DNA of 64,000 bases from Flavobacteriales bacterium (lineage in GTDB: Bacteria > Bacteroidota > Bacteroidia > Flavobacteriales > Flavobacteriaceae), in NCBI GenBank assembly GCA_026993355.1, contig JALWTX010000006.1:124001-188000 (forward strand), written 5' to 3'. The position numbers and the translations under genes were made by a program. This document shows, piece after piece, positions 1 to 8,036 of the stretch (its first letter is position 1; each line of letters starts with the position of its first letter). The notes beneath the pieces were generated by a model. That model saw only the letters and a list, made by a program, of their open reading frames with translations. It was not told the origin of the DNA and searched no databases.

Positions 1-1025
1 AAAATAGCCGTACTATCCAAATTTTGAGGTAATTTTAACCAAAAATAAAAACCGCCTTCCGGTTTTTGCCACAATACGTCTTTAGGCATATATTTTTCTA
101 ATGCCTCCGCCATTTGATCACGTCTTTGTTTATAAGCTATTCGAATCTTGTCAAGATAATTTGACAAGTAACCTTGACGCATAAATTCGTTGGCTATAAC
201 CTGGGTAAAATTAGGACTGCAAGCATCTATCCCTTGTTTAATTATTTGAGCTTTTTCATAAATAGATGGCGGTGCCAACAACCAGCCTAAACGAAATCCG
301 GGGCCTAAAATTTTAGAAAAAGAACCCGTATAGACCACCTCAACGTCTGTTGTATCCAAACTCATTATTGGTTTGGTTTGTTTTTTTGCCTTAGCACTAA
401 AATAAAGTTCGTTGTAAGCATCATCTTCTAACAATAAAATACCGCTTCCGCTAAGCAAATCTAACAAAGCTTTTCTTTTTTGCAAACTGTAAATAACGCC
501 GCCCGGATTATGAAAATTTGGAATGACATACAACATTTTTGGCTTTTCCGATTGAATTATTTTTTGTAACACCTGTAAATCTATACCATCATTTTGAAGC
601 GGCACACCTGTTAATTTGGCTTGAAATGCTTTAAAAACAGCAATACCACCAATAAAACTCGGATTTTCGGTCAAAACCAAATCACCCGGATCAATAAATT
701 CCATTCCTAAAATATTAATAGCTTGTAAAGATCCGGTTGTAATCATTAGCCGGTGTGTATCAACCGGCAAGCCTTTCTGCTTTAAATATTTCTTTAAGCT
801 TTTTATCAATGGTGGGTATCCGGCAGTAGGTCCATATTGAAAAGCTGTTTTTTTTAAGGCAGCAGGCAAATTCTGCATAATTTCATCGACTTCTTTTATG
901 GGGAACAAATCATTATTAGGCATACCGCCGGCAAAAGAAATAACATCGGGACGGGTTGCCAATTTCATCAAATCACGGATCTCAGATGAACGTATATGTT
1001 GAACACTTTGCGAAAAATATGGCAT
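1..1025 (-). CDS. PLP-dependent class I/II aminotransferase (2-aminoadipate transaminase/MocR-type fold), 3' part cut by window edge
   Basis: I translated this from the reverse strand; it opens at an ATG (complement of 1023-1025) with MPYFSQSVQHIRSSEIRDL and stays open to the window edge, so the C-terminus is missing. The visible 341 residues show the family's N-terminal SFAGGMP motif, the LYVIPNFHNPGG motif and the pyridoxal phosphate lysine at about residue 238 in SFSKILGPGFRLGW. These features fit the aminotransferase group that includes LysN (2-aminoadipate transaminase) and the catalytic half of MocR regulators. No N-terminal GntR DNA-binding domain is present, so it should be an enzyme and not a regulator. 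The substrate cannot be told from sequence; aromatic, branched-chain or aminoadipate are all possible. It is divergent from the acyl-CoA ligase gene. Confidence 0.88.
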   Translation of the reverse strand, partial: MPYFSQSVQHIRSSEIRDLMKLATRPDVISFAGGMPNNDLFPIKEVDEIMQNLPAALKKTAFQYGPTAGYPPLIKSLKKYLKQKGLPVDTHRLMITTGSLQAINILGMEFIDPGDLVLTENPSFIGGIAVFKAFQAKLTGVPLQNDGIDLQVLQKIIQSEKPKMLYVIPNFHNPGGVIYSLQKRKALLDLLSGSGILLLEDDAYNELYFSAKAKKQTKPIMSLDTTDVEVVYTGSFSKILGPGFRLGWLLAPPSIYEKAQIIKQGIDACSPNFTQVIANEFMRQGYLSNYLDKIRIAYKQRRDQMAEALEKYMPKDVLWQKPEGGFYFWLKLPQNLDSTAI

Positions 1026-1115
1026 AGTAATATTTTTTAAAAATGATTTATATCGTTTAAATTTACAAAAAAATCTGCATCTTTAAGACGACAAAATCAT
1101 TAATTATACATAAAT

Positions 1116-3161
1116 ATGATTCACCCAGCTCTTATTCATCCCAATAGTATTGTCGTTGTCGGCGGGTCTGACAATCCTCATAGTCCCGGCGGAAAAATTG
1201 TGGACAATTTGCTTACCCATCACTATGCCGGCGGCTTATACATTGTTAATCCTAAAAAGGAAAATATCAAAAATTTACCGACCTATAAACAGGTTTCTGA
1301 TTTGCCAAATAATGTAGAATTGGCCATAATTGCCATAGCAGCTCCATACGTAGAGGAAACTGTCAAAATACTTACCGAACAGAAAAACACTAAAGCTTTT
1401 ATTATTATTTCGGCCGGATTTAGTGATGCCGGCGAACAAGGTAAAAAATTGGAAGAAAAAATTGTTAAACAAATAAGCAAATATGGTGGAAGTTTATTGG
1501 GCCCTAACAATATAGGTTTAATTAACCAAAACTATGCCGGCGTTTTTACCACGCCTGTCCCATCATTAAGTCCTGAGGGCGTCGATTTAATTTCCGGATC
1601 CGGGGCAACAGCTGTATTTATAATGGAAGCAGCCATGACCTTAGGCCTAAAATTTAACAGCATTTGGTCAGTAGGCAACTCGGCACAAATTGGCATTGAA
1701 GAAGTTTTGGCATACATGGATAAAAATTACACAGAAGATAGTCCAAAAATTAAACTATTATATATTGAAAGCATAAAAAAGCCCAAAAAATTGTTGAAGC
1801 ATGCGCAATCATTAAAATCAAAAGGCTGCCATATTATAGGTATAAAAGCTGGCAGCAGCCGTGCCGGTAGCCGGGCAGCGAGTTCTCATACGGGCGCCTT
1901 AGCCAATTCGGATATGGCGGTAAATGCTTTGTTTGAAAAAGCCGGTATAATCAGGGTTTATGGGCGGGAAGAAATGATTTATACGGCTGCTATATTACAA
2001 TATGGCTTACCGCAAGGAAAACAAATGGCGATTGTAACACATGCCGGAGGCCCGGGTGTCATGTTAACAGATGTATTGGAGAAAAATGGTTTGAAAGTAC
2101 CCGAATTAAAGGGCCTAAAAGCAGAAGAATTAAAAAAGAAACTTTATCCGGGTGCCAGCACCGCCAATCCTATTGATTTTTTGGCCACGGGAACCGCCGA
2201 ACATTTAAACAGTATTTTAACAGCCATTGAACAAGATTTTGATCAAATTGATGCAACGGCTGTCATTTTTGGCAGTCCGGGACTCTTTAACGTTTACAAG
2301 GTTTATGATGTTTTGGCCAAACATATTCAGCAAAATAAAAAACCGGTTTATCCCATATTGCCTTCGGTAATAAATGTAGCAGACGAAATCAAATATTTTC
2401 ATCAAAAAGGCTACCCTGGTTTTGCTGATGAAGTTGTTTTTGGACAAGCATTGACTAATGTTATGAAACAAAGCTATCCCACTATTCCTATGGATAAAAA
2501 AAAGCCGGTAAGAATTAAAAGACCTATTGAGTTACCTCAAAACAATACTTATTTACCGCCTGAATTAGGACAAAAATTATTAACAAAATTTGGGTTCCCC
2601 GTGACACCCGAAAAAATATTTACAGACAAAAATGAGGCATTGAACTTTGCCAAAAAACATTTTCCGATAGTACTTAAAATAGTTGGGCCATTGCATAAAA
2701 CGGAGGTCAATGGGGTGCGGTTAAACATTGATTCGGACGAAGCCTTTGATAAACATTATGAAGACCTAAAACAAATACCCCTTTGCAAAGGCATCATGGT
2801 ACAAGCACAAAAAAAAGGAATTGAATTATTTGCCGGTATTAAAAAAGAAGCCGGCTTTGGGCATTTAATTTTATTTGGATTTGGAGGTATTTATATCGAA
2901 ACATTAAAAGATTTTAAAAGTATTTTGGCTCCTGCCACTAAAACTGAGATAAAACAAAAGATAAAACAACTGCAATTGTACCCTCTACTAAAAGGCATAC
3001 GTGGACAGAAAGGCATCAATATTGAAAAGTTTGTCAATTTGATTGAAAAACTGTCACTTTTAGCCATGGCTTATCCAGAAATTGAAGAGCTGGATTTTAA
3101 CCCTATTTTGGCCGAAGGAGACGATATTTTTATTGTTGATGCCCGCATCAAAACCGGTTAA
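1116..3161 (+). CDS. ADP-forming acetate/acyl-CoA ligase, fused alpha-beta form
   Basis: The product is predicted to convert acetyl-CoA (or another acyl-CoA), ADP and phosphate to the acid, CoA and ATP, working in the cytoplasm in the energy-conserving direction. The N-terminal part is a CoA-binding Rossmann domain (IVVVGGSDNPHSPGGKIV, residues about 10-30). A succinyl-CoA ligase-like region follows, with the phosphorylated histidine in SSHTGALA (His258). The last 220 residues form an ATP-grasp domain with LFGFGGIYIE and the terminal ELDFNPI. At 681 residues it has the usual length of the fused AcdA-AcdB type. It is a single gene, divergent from the aminotransferase. Together with the pyruvate:ferredoxin oxidoreductase near 57-60 kb it could complete acetate formation. 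The acyl substrate range is not determined by sequence. Confidence 0.9.
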   Translation: MIHPALIHPNSIVVVGGSDNPHSPGGKIVDNLLTHHYAGGLYIVNPKKENIKNLPTYKQVSDLPNNVELAIIAIAAPYVEETVKILTEQKNTKAFIIISAGFSDAGEQGKKLEEKIVKQISKYGGSLLGPNNIGLINQNYAGVFTTPVPSLSPEGVDLISGSGATAVFIMEAAMTLGLKFNSIWSVGNSAQIGIEEVLAYMDKNYTEDSPKIKLLYIESIKKPKKLLKHAQSLKSKGCHIIGIKAGSSRAGSRAASSHTGALANSDMAVNALFEKAGIIRVYGREEMIYTAAILQYGLPQGKQMAIVTHAGGPGVMLTDVLEKNGLKVPELKGLKAEELKKKLYPGASTANPIDFLATGTAEHLNSILTAIEQDFDQIDATAVIFGSPGLFNVYKVYDVLAKHIQQNKKPVYPILPSVINVADEIKYFHQKGYPGFADEVVFGQALTNVMKQSYPTIPMDKKKPVRIKRPIELPQNNTYLPPELGQKLLTKFGFPVTPEKIFTDKNEALNFAKKHFPIVLKIVGPLHKTEVNGVRLNIDSDEAFDKHYEDLKQIPLCKGIMVQAQKKGIELFAGIKKEAGFGHLILFGFGGIYIETLKDFKSILAPATKTEIKQKIKQLQLYPLLKGIRGQKGINIEKFVNLIEKLSLLAMAYPEIEELDFNPILAEGDDIFIVDARIKTG

Positions 3162-3178
3162 TCAAATTTAACGGCAAT

Positions 3179-3724
3179 TTATTTGACCTTTTCAATAATC
3201 TTCAATGCGAAGGCAATTAACAGAACACCGGCAGGAATAATAAGCAATTCATATAAACTACTTGATTGGAAACGTTGGAAATTTTCAATGATTAATTCTA
3301 AAAACAATAAAATTAATACCAAAATAACTATTTTGGCAATGATAATTTTTAAAGCGCCAAAATCATTGATATTTTGCAACCAAACCGGCGTTTTACTTTG
3401 GTCAACCGGTTTAACTTTTCCCACAAAAAGTTTATATATTCCAAAAGCTAAAATCATCATAGCCAAGCCAAAAATAAACATATCAGCAATACTGATTATT
3501 TCAATTTTGAGTCGTTTTAAATCGATATATTCATTTATATTTGTCAATAAAAACCATGTTTTGACAATCCCTTTCATAAAAAGAATTAAGGCCATTAAAT
3601 ATGTCCCTGCAACAGCCAAAATGGAAATACGCATAGACCGGTAAAAATAGGGCTCAAAATATTTGTCCATCCAATTTTTGGTTGAATTTGAATTATTTCC
3701 CATCGTATTATTTAACTTTTCCAT
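3179..3724 (-). CDS. UPF0114 (YqhA-like) membrane protein
   Basis: This 181-residue protein has four hydrophobic segments: about residues 32-52, 80-102, 125-147 and 155-175. The segment IADMFIFGLAMMILAFGIYKLFVG followed by WLQNINDFGALK resembles the UPF0114/YqhA family of inner-membrane proteins, whose function is unknown. The start ATG overlaps the stop of phoH by one base in a TAATG arrangement, so translation is probably coupled and the two are in one operon. Its 3' end lies only 17 bases from the end of the convergent acyl-CoA ligase gene. The family call comes from recognition of the pattern, not from an alignment. Confidence 0.7.
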   Translation of the reverse strand: MEKLNNTMGNNSNSTKNWMDKYFEPYFYRSMRISILAVAGTYLMALILFMKGIVKTWFLLTNINEYIDLKRLKIEIISIADMFIFGLAMMILAFGIYKLFVGKVKPVDQSKTPVWLQNINDFGALKIIIAKIVILVLILLFLELIIENFQRFQSSSLYELLIIPAGVLLIAFALKIIEKVK

Positions 3725-4665
3725 TAGTCTAAATTTTTATAAGCAGCAATTATTTTTTTAACCAGACGATGGCGAATAACATCCCGGTCATTTAAGTGAA
3801 TTATATCAATTCCTTTAACAGGTTTTAAAATACTCAAAGCTTCTTTTAAACCCGATACTTGTTTACGTGGCAAATCAATTTGTCCCGGATCGCCGGTGAT
3901 AATAAACTTGGCATTTTTACCCATTCTGGTCAAAAACATTTTCATCTGATTATGAGTCGTGTTTTGCGCCTCGTCTAAAATTACGAATGCATTGTCTAAA
4001 GTACGCCCTCGCATAAAGGCCAAAGGAGCTATTTGTATAATCCCCTTTTCAATATGGCTTTCCAGACGTTCATGGGGTATCATGGTACGCAATGCATCAT
4101 AAAGCGGCTGTAAATAAGGATCTAATTTTTCTTTTAAATCACCGGGCAAAAAACCTAAGTTTTCGCCTGCTTCCACCGCCGGTCGTGTCAATATAATACG
4201 TTTTACTTCTTTATTTTTTAAGGCGCGAACCGCCAATGCAACACTGATAAATGTTTTGCCCGTTCCGGCCGGTCCCACCAAAAAAACCATGTCATTCTTA
4301 CGGGCGGATAGTACTATTTTTCGTTGATTGGGTGTTTGGGGTTTTATCAATCTGCCACCTACACCATGTACAATTACTTCATCGTTGGTTACAAAGTCAT
4401 GATATTCACTTTCATGGGTCATCAAAATTTGTTCGATTGTTTCTTGATCCAACCGGTCAAATTTTTGAATGTGTTGTAAAATTAAATCCAATTTTTGCGA
4501 AAAAGTATCTATAATTTCATCTTCGCCAAAAACTTTTAGTTGGTTTCCTCTAAAAATAATTTTAAGTTTTGGGTAATGTTGTTTTAAAAAATTGATATTT
4601 TCATTTTTTACCCCACTGAAGACAACAGGATCAATGCCATTTATTTCCAACAAACGTTCTGCCAT
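3724..4665 (-). CDS. phoH: PhoH-like P-loop ATPase
   Basis: The 313-residue product is a PhoH-family ATPase. It shows a Walker A motif GPAGTGKT with Lys137, a Walker B FVILDEAQN, and the family segment TRPAVEAGENLGFLPGDLKEK between them, all in the C-terminal two thirds. The N-terminal part has a small RNA-binding-like fold region typical of the longer PhoH proteins. Members are linked to RNA metabolism; the precise role is unresolved. It is the first gene of an operon with the UPF0114 gene, overlapping by one base. A TAATTTTG -7 element on the reverse strand at 4699-4706 predicts a leader of about 25 bases. Confidence 0.92.
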   Translation of the reverse strand: MAERLLEINGIDPVVFSGVKNENINFLKQHYPKLKIIFRGNQLKVFGEDEIIDTFSQKLDLILQHIQKFDRLDQETIEQILMTHESEYHDFVTNDEVIVHGVGGRLIKPQTPNQRKIVLSARKNDMVFLVGPAGTGKTFISVALAVRALKNKEVKRIILTRPAVEAGENLGFLPGDLKEKLDPYLQPLYDALRTMIPHERLESHIEKGIIQIAPLAFMRGRTLDNAFVILDEAQNTTHNQMKMFLTRMGKNAKFIITGDPGQIDLPRKQVSGLKEALSILKPVKGIDIIHLNDRDVIRHRLVKKIIAAYKNLD

Positions 4666-4671
4666 ATTTTG

Positions 4672-4706
4672 TATCTTTGTTTTTTATTGACGATCAATCA
4701 AAATTA
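4672..4706. promoter_or_regulatory. Back-to-back -7 promoter elements for phoH and the SAM-cleaving enzyme gene
   Basis: Reverse-strand TAATTTTG lies at 4699-4706, facing phoH, and forward-strand TATCTTTG lies at 4672-4679, facing the gene at 4736. Both match the Bacteroidota -7 consensus TAnnTTTG. I see no good TTG at the -33 distance for either, so strength is uncertain. The two elements are face to face, so the transcripts would overlap. Confidence 0.5.
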
Positions 4707-4735
4707 GTCATTTTCATCAAATAATCGTTTAAAAT

Positions 4736-5554
4736 ATGCCATTAATTACTTTGACGACAGATTTCGGCTTAAAAGACCCCGATCTTGCTCTTTTAAAAAG
4801 CCGGCTGATAAGCACATTTCCGAAGGCAAACATGATTGATATAACGCACAATTTAACTCCTTTTGAGACAGAAGAAGCAATTTATGTGGTACAAAATTCA
4901 TTAAGCAGTTTTCCTGCTGGCACGTTTCATTTTATTGGCCTCGATAGTGAAACAAATCCTGTAAAAAAACCGGTGTTATCTATCCTGAACAATCAATATT
5001 TCTTGTCAAATGACGTGGCATTGATCGAAACAGCTTTCGCTAGGTTTGCGCCCCAACATTATGCTTTACCATTTAAAACGATTGATCGTTTTTTAACCCC
5101 CCATATGCTGGCAGCCAAAAAAATATTAAATGGCGAAAAACCGGAGAATATCGGCCAAAAAATTTCAAAAATTGCCCCTATATCTTTATCTAAACCAATG
5201 ATCAAAACCGATCCTGCTTCTGGCCAAATTTCGCTCATAGTACCCAAGGTCATTTATAATGATCATTATGGTAACGCTATTTTTAATTTGAAAAAAGAAG
5301 ATTTTGAAAACTGGCAAAATAACAGGTCATTTAACATAAAAATCGGCCACCATGAGATTACGGAAATTGTCCGGAATTATTATAATTCATCTAATAATAC
5401 CGACCATTTTTTGGCCGATGGACAAATTTTTGCCCGTTTCAATGATTTTGGTTATTTCGAAATTTTTATGTTTAGAAGTAATCATAAAACCGGCGGGGCT
5501 AATACGTTATTGGGGCTGAATAAAAATAAAACCGTATTGATAAATTTTAATTAA
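4736..5554 (+). CDS. SAM hydrolase/SAM hydroxide adenosyltransferase family (DUF62)
   Basis: The 272-residue protein opens with LITLTTDFGLKDPDLALLK, the signature start of the DUF62 family. These enzymes split S-adenosylmethionine with water into adenosine and methionine; some relatives are fluorinases or chlorinases. The N-terminal domain holds the TTDFG motif and the aspartate cluster, and the C-terminal beta-barrel runs from about residue 170 and includes VIYNDHYGNAIFN. The FDSFG and halide-binding loops of halogenases are not seen, so hydrolysis is the more likely reaction. Its stop overlaps the start of the DUF3810 gene by one base (TAATG). The segment DPDLALLKSRL after the first motif differs from the commoner aromatic-rich form in this family. 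Confidence 0.82.
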   Translation: MPLITLTTDFGLKDPDLALLKSRLISTFPKANMIDITHNLTPFETEEAIYVVQNSLSSFPAGTFHFIGLDSETNPVKKPVLSILNNQYFLSNDVALIETAFARFAPQHYALPFKTIDRFLTPHMLAAKKILNGEKPENIGQKISKIAPISLSKPMIKTDPASGQISLIVPKVIYNDHYGNAIFNLKKEDFENWQNNRSFNIKIGHHEITEIVRNYYNSSNNTDHFLADGQIFARFNDFGYFEIFMFRSNHKTGGANTLLGLNKNKTVLINFN

Positions 5555-6627
5555 TGACAAAGAAAGTTATAAAAAATCATGCTGCACTAATAAAGCATTT
5601 GACAGCTTGGGCCGGGACTTTTCTTTTGTTATTTTTTTTACGCAATCAACCGCAGTTGATTGAAAAAGTATATGCCCAAAAGTTGTATCCGCTTATTGCT
5701 GTTATCAACAGGTGGATTATGCATTTCTTTTCCTTTTCAGTAGGCGATTTATTATATTTTACAGGTTTGGCCTATTTACTTTATCAAAGTATTCAACTTT
5801 TGTTAAATTACAGAAATCCCGGTTTATATGCCAAACAAATTTCCGGTTTTTTACTGAAAACCATTTGGATTTTTTACCTTTCATGGGGCTTAAATTATTA
5901 CCGGCAACCTTTAGCCAAATTGTTGAAGTTATCAAAAACCAACTATACAGCGACACAATTGATTTCAGTGACGGACAGTCTCATAAAAAAAGCTAACCAT
6001 TTACAAATTCAATTAACCCAAAATGACACTCTGGCAGTAGAGGTGCCTTACAGCATAAATCATATTTTAAACTTAACGGTATTAGGATATCAAAAAATTG
6101 AACCCTATATTCATGTCAAATATATGGTTCCTTGTCTCAAAGTCTCATTATTTAGTAAGCAAATTTCGTATATGCAAACCAGTGGATACCTTAATCCGTT
6201 TACAGGTGAAGCACAAGTCAATAAATTTTATCCAAAAGCTTTTTTACCTTCCATTGCCTCACATGAAGTGGCACATCAATTGGGCTTTGCACCTGAAAAC
6301 GAAGCTAATTTTCTGGGTTATTTGGCTGCTACCCATCATCCGGATTTATATTTTAAATATGCCGGCACCATTGATGCCTTATATTATTTTTTGATAGAAC
6401 TAAAGCGTTATGATTCATCAATATTCAAGCAAGATTTAAAAAAAATTAATCGCGGTATTTTAAAAAATTATCGTCAAGCACAACAATTTCAAAAACAATA
6501 TCGATTTCCCATCAATTTTTCAAAAACCTACGATGCTTATTTAAAACTGAATAAACAAAAAAGCGGTATTCGTTCTTATAATGAAATGGTAAGTTTAGTA
6601 ATAGCCTACTACTATCAAAAAAAATGA
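5554..6627 (+). CDS. DUF3810 family membrane-bound zinc metallopeptidase
   Basis: The protein (357 residues) has three hydrophobic stretches in the first 110 residues and then a soluble domain carrying HEVAH (His237, His241) followed by ENEANFLGY. This is an HExxH zincin motif with a downstream glutamate, as expected for DUF3810 proteins, which are predicted metallopeptidases. The soluble part is probably periplasmic. Translation is likely coupled to the preceding SAM-cleaving enzyme through a one-base overlap. The substrate is unknown. Confidence 0.82.
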   Translation: MTKKVIKNHAALIKHLTAWAGTFLLLFFLRNQPQLIEKVYAQKLYPLIAVINRWIMHFFSFSVGDLLYFTGLAYLLYQSIQLLLNYRNPGLYAKQISGFLLKTIWIFYLSWGLNYYRQPLAKLLKLSKTNYTATQLISVTDSLIKKANHLQIQLTQNDTLAVEVPYSINHILNLTVLGYQKIEPYIHVKYMVPCLKVSLFSKQISYMQTSGYLNPFTGEAQVNKFYPKAFLPSIASHEVAHQLGFAPENEANFLGYLAATHHPDLYFKYAGTIDALYYFLIELKRYDSSIFKQDLKKINRGILKNYRQAQQFQKQYRFPINFSKTYDAYLKLNKQKSGIRSYNEMVSLVIAYYYQKK

Positions 6628-6676
6628 CGTAAATGTTCATTTTTTTGTATCTTACCTGTTCATAAAACAATTCTGC

Positions 6677-7966
6677 ATGATAAAAAAAATTATCTCTCCC
6701 TTTCAAAAATTTGTCAAAACCGAAAGTTTGGCAGGTATTCTCCTTTTTGGCGCCACTATATTAGCCATTATTTTAGCCAATACCAATTTAGCAGAATGGT
6801 ATCACGATATATGGCAGACCAAGTTAGGTTTTTCAATCGGTCCATTTCAATTGAAAAAACCCCTTATTTTATGGGTAAATGATGGGCTAATGGCTATCTT
6901 TTTCTTTTTAATAGGATTAGAACTAAAACGGGAATTATTAGCCGGAGAATTAAATAGTTTAAAAAAAGCCGGACTTCCCGTTATAGCAGCCTTTGGCGGG
7001 ATTATTGTCCCTATAATTTTATACTTATTATTAAATCACTCACCGGAAACAGCCAAGGGCTGGGGCATTCCTATGGCTACTGATATCGCTTTTGCACTGG
7101 CTGTCTTAATGTTATTGGGGCAACGGATCCCCTTAAGTGTAAAGGTATTTTTGACTGCTTTTGCCATCATCGATGATTTAGCTGCCGTATTGGTGATTGC
7201 TGTTTTTTATAGTCATCAAATCCAAATCTCTTTATTGCTATTGGCTTTAGTGCTGATTATACTTCTGTCGTGGTATTTTCATAAAATAAATTTTAGCATA
7301 AGCCTTGGCTTAATAATGGCTGTTATCATTTGGTTTTTGTTTTTAAAATCCGGTATTCATCCAACCATTGCCGGTGTATTACTGGCTTTTACTATTCCAC
7401 TAAAAAAGAAAATTAGATTAAAAGCATATATAGAATCCTTACAATTTACCACACAAAATCTTACACAAAATTTGTCTACCGAAAAAAGTCCCTTATTAAA
7501 TAAAGACACGTTACAATACATAAGTTATATAGACGATACGACTTCACAAGTACGGTCTCCCTTACAATATCTCGAAAATAAATTACACGGATTTATTGCT
7601 TATTTTGTTTTACCAGTTTTTGCGTTTGCCAATGCCGGGATTAGCCTAACCAACGGGCAAGACTTCAATATCAACTTGGCCAAAACTATTGCCATAGCCT
7701 TGTTTTTAGGCAAATTTTTAGGGGTCAGTATATTTACTTTAACCGGCCTTAAATTAAAAATTATCAGTTTGCCGCAAAATATGACCTTTAAACACATTAT
7801 AGGTATAGCCGCTATTTCGGGCATTGGTTTTACCATGTCTATGTTTATAGCCAATTTGGCTTTTGCCGGAAACAACTTTTTAATAGATTCTGCCAAAATA
7901 GGCATTGTCGCCGGCTCACTTATGGCAGGAATCAGCGGCTATTTGATTTTAAGGTTTTGGAAATAA
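6677..7966 (+). CDS. nhaA: Na+/H+ antiporter NhaA
   Basis: This 429-residue inner-membrane protein exchanges sodium for protons and helps control internal pH and sodium. About 11-12 hydrophobic helices are visible. Family landmarks are NDGLMAIFFFLIGLELKREL, MATDIAFALAVL with its aspartate, and the ion-binding pair in FAIIDDLAAV. The loop at residues about 255-295 is hydrophilic and longer than in E. coli NhaA. It appears to be monocistronic, with 49 bases before it and 70 after it. No TAnnTTTG element was found immediately upstream. Confidence 0.95.
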   Translation: MIKKIISPFQKFVKTESLAGILLFGATILAIILANTNLAEWYHDIWQTKLGFSIGPFQLKKPLILWVNDGLMAIFFFLIGLELKRELLAGELNSLKKAGLPVIAAFGGIIVPIILYLLLNHSPETAKGWGIPMATDIAFALAVLMLLGQRIPLSVKVFLTAFAIIDDLAAVLVIAVFYSHQIQISLLLLALVLIILLSWYFHKINFSISLGLIMAVIIWFLFLKSGIHPTIAGVLLAFTIPLKKKIRLKAYIESLQFTTQNLTQNLSTEKSPLLNKDTLQYISYIDDTTSQVRSPLQYLENKLHGFIAYFVLPVFAFANAGISLTNGQDFNINLAKTIAIALFLGKFLGVSIFTLTGLKLKIISLPQNMTFKHIIGIAAISGIGFTMSMFIANLAFAGNNFLIDSAKIGIVAGSLMAGISGYLILRFWK

Positions 7967-8008
7967 AATAAATTTCCCAAATTTAAATATCTCACGCACA
8001 TTTTTTAA

Positions 8009-8016
8009 TAAATTTG
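8009..8016 (+). promoter_or_regulatory. -7 promoter element before the relA/spoT homologue
   Basis: TAAATTTG matches the TAnnTTTG consensus and lies 20 bases before the start codon at 8037. No clear TTG is found at the -33 position. A short leader of about 15 bases is implied. Confidence 0.5.
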
Positions 8017-8036
8017 TTTAAATAAAACGCGTTTTT

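Noticed and set aside
3183-3644. A 153-codon open frame opposite the UPF0114 gene
   Set aside because: The opposite strand encodes a clear four-helix family protein coupled to phoH; this frame is only its complement.
4687-4697. TTGACGATCAA, an imperfect palindrome between phoH and the SAM-cleaving enzyme gene
   Set aside because: The half-sites are only three bases apart, not the six-base spacing of the Crp/Fnr-type site at 12651-12668, so I do not treat it as an operator.
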